Origin: Clostridia bacterium
GTDB lineage: Bacteria > Bacillota > Clostridia > Christensenellales > CAG-917
Direction of reading: 5' to 3'
Assembly (NCBI GenBank): GCA_017507205.1
Contig: JAFWBH010000091.1
Coordinates: forward strand, 1 to 5,138
Length of the DNA stretch: 5,138 bases
The position numbers were made by a program, and so were the translations under genes. Below are positions 5,086 through 5,138 of the stretch, piece by piece. The notes beneath the pieces were generated by a model, which was given only the letters and a program-made list of their open reading frames with translations, was not told where the DNA came from and searched no databases. Each line of letters opens with the position of its first letter. Position 1 is the stretch's first letter.

Positions 5086-5138
5086 ATGGAAAGACTTATC
5101 ATTGGATTTTGTGGTGGCACAGGCAGTGGCAAAACCAC
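5086..5138 (+). CDS. udk: P-loop kinase, probably uridine kinase, N-terminal fragment
   Basis: The right edge cuts this gene after 17 full codons (MERLIIGFCGGTGSGKT). A short strand leading into a Walker A loop GGTGSGKT at residues 10-17 is how uridine/cytidine kinases begin, usually with GGSGSGKTT. GGA at 5076-5078 lies 7 nt before the ATG. The gene follows tdk by 48 nt with no terminator, in an operon for pyrimidine nucleosides, which supports a kinase that makes UMP and CMP. Other P-loop kinases with a similar start (for example phosphoribulokinase-like or AAA-type proteins) cannot be excluded from so short a fragment. Confidence 0.7.
   Translation, partial: MERLIIGFCGGTGSGKT

Overview
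This is an ordinary housekeeping stretch of a bacterial chromosome. The genes look like those of a low-to-moderate-GC Bacillota, probably a Clostridia-like and possibly uncultured gut lineage. That assignment is an inference from three things. The protein families are of Bacillota type: a pyrimidine-nucleoside phosphorylase like that of Bacillus and an IscS/IscU pair. The Shine-Dalgarno sites are GGAG or AAAGG, and two promoters closely match the sigma-A consensus. Genes end in TAA, TAG or TGA, so the genetic code is standard. No mobile element, CRISPR array, tRNA or rRNA is visible.

Layout. (1) Positions 1-1862, plus strand: the end of a YebC/TACO1-family gene, then cysteine desulfurase iscS 1 nt later, then scaffold iscU 15 nt after that. 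This looks like one transcript, closed by a GAAA-loop hairpin terminator at 1876-1906. (2) Positions 2055-2810, minus strand: a single membrane-anchored SGNH/GDSL esterase with its own near-consensus promoter (2838-2866) and its own downstream terminator (1962-2009). It converges on iscSU and diverges from the next operon. (3) Positions 2811-3139: a 329-bp divergent intergenic region holding both promoters and several inverted repeats. The most notable is a set of three alternating ATTGGCT half-sites at exactly 10-bp pitch over the predicted start site of the pyrimidine operon. (4) Positions 3140-5138, plus strand: a pyrimidine-salvage operon with pyrimidine-nucleoside phosphorylase (pdp), thymidine kinase (tdk, overlapping pdp by 1 nt) and the first codons of a P-loop kinase, very likely uridine kinase (udk).

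How the genes work together. IscS takes sulfur from cysteine and passes it to IscU, which assembles Fe-S clusters. Pdp splits pyrimidine nucleosides into base plus (deoxy)ribose-1-phosphate, Tdk phosphorylates thymidine and deoxyuridine, and the third kinase probably phosphorylates uridine and cytidine. The operon can therefore send pyrimidine nucleosides either to catabolism or back to nucleotides.

I did not find a convincing undescribed system. The best leads are the half-site array in front of pdp, a Gly-to-Ser change in the Tdk P-loop, and the unknown substrate of the esterase.
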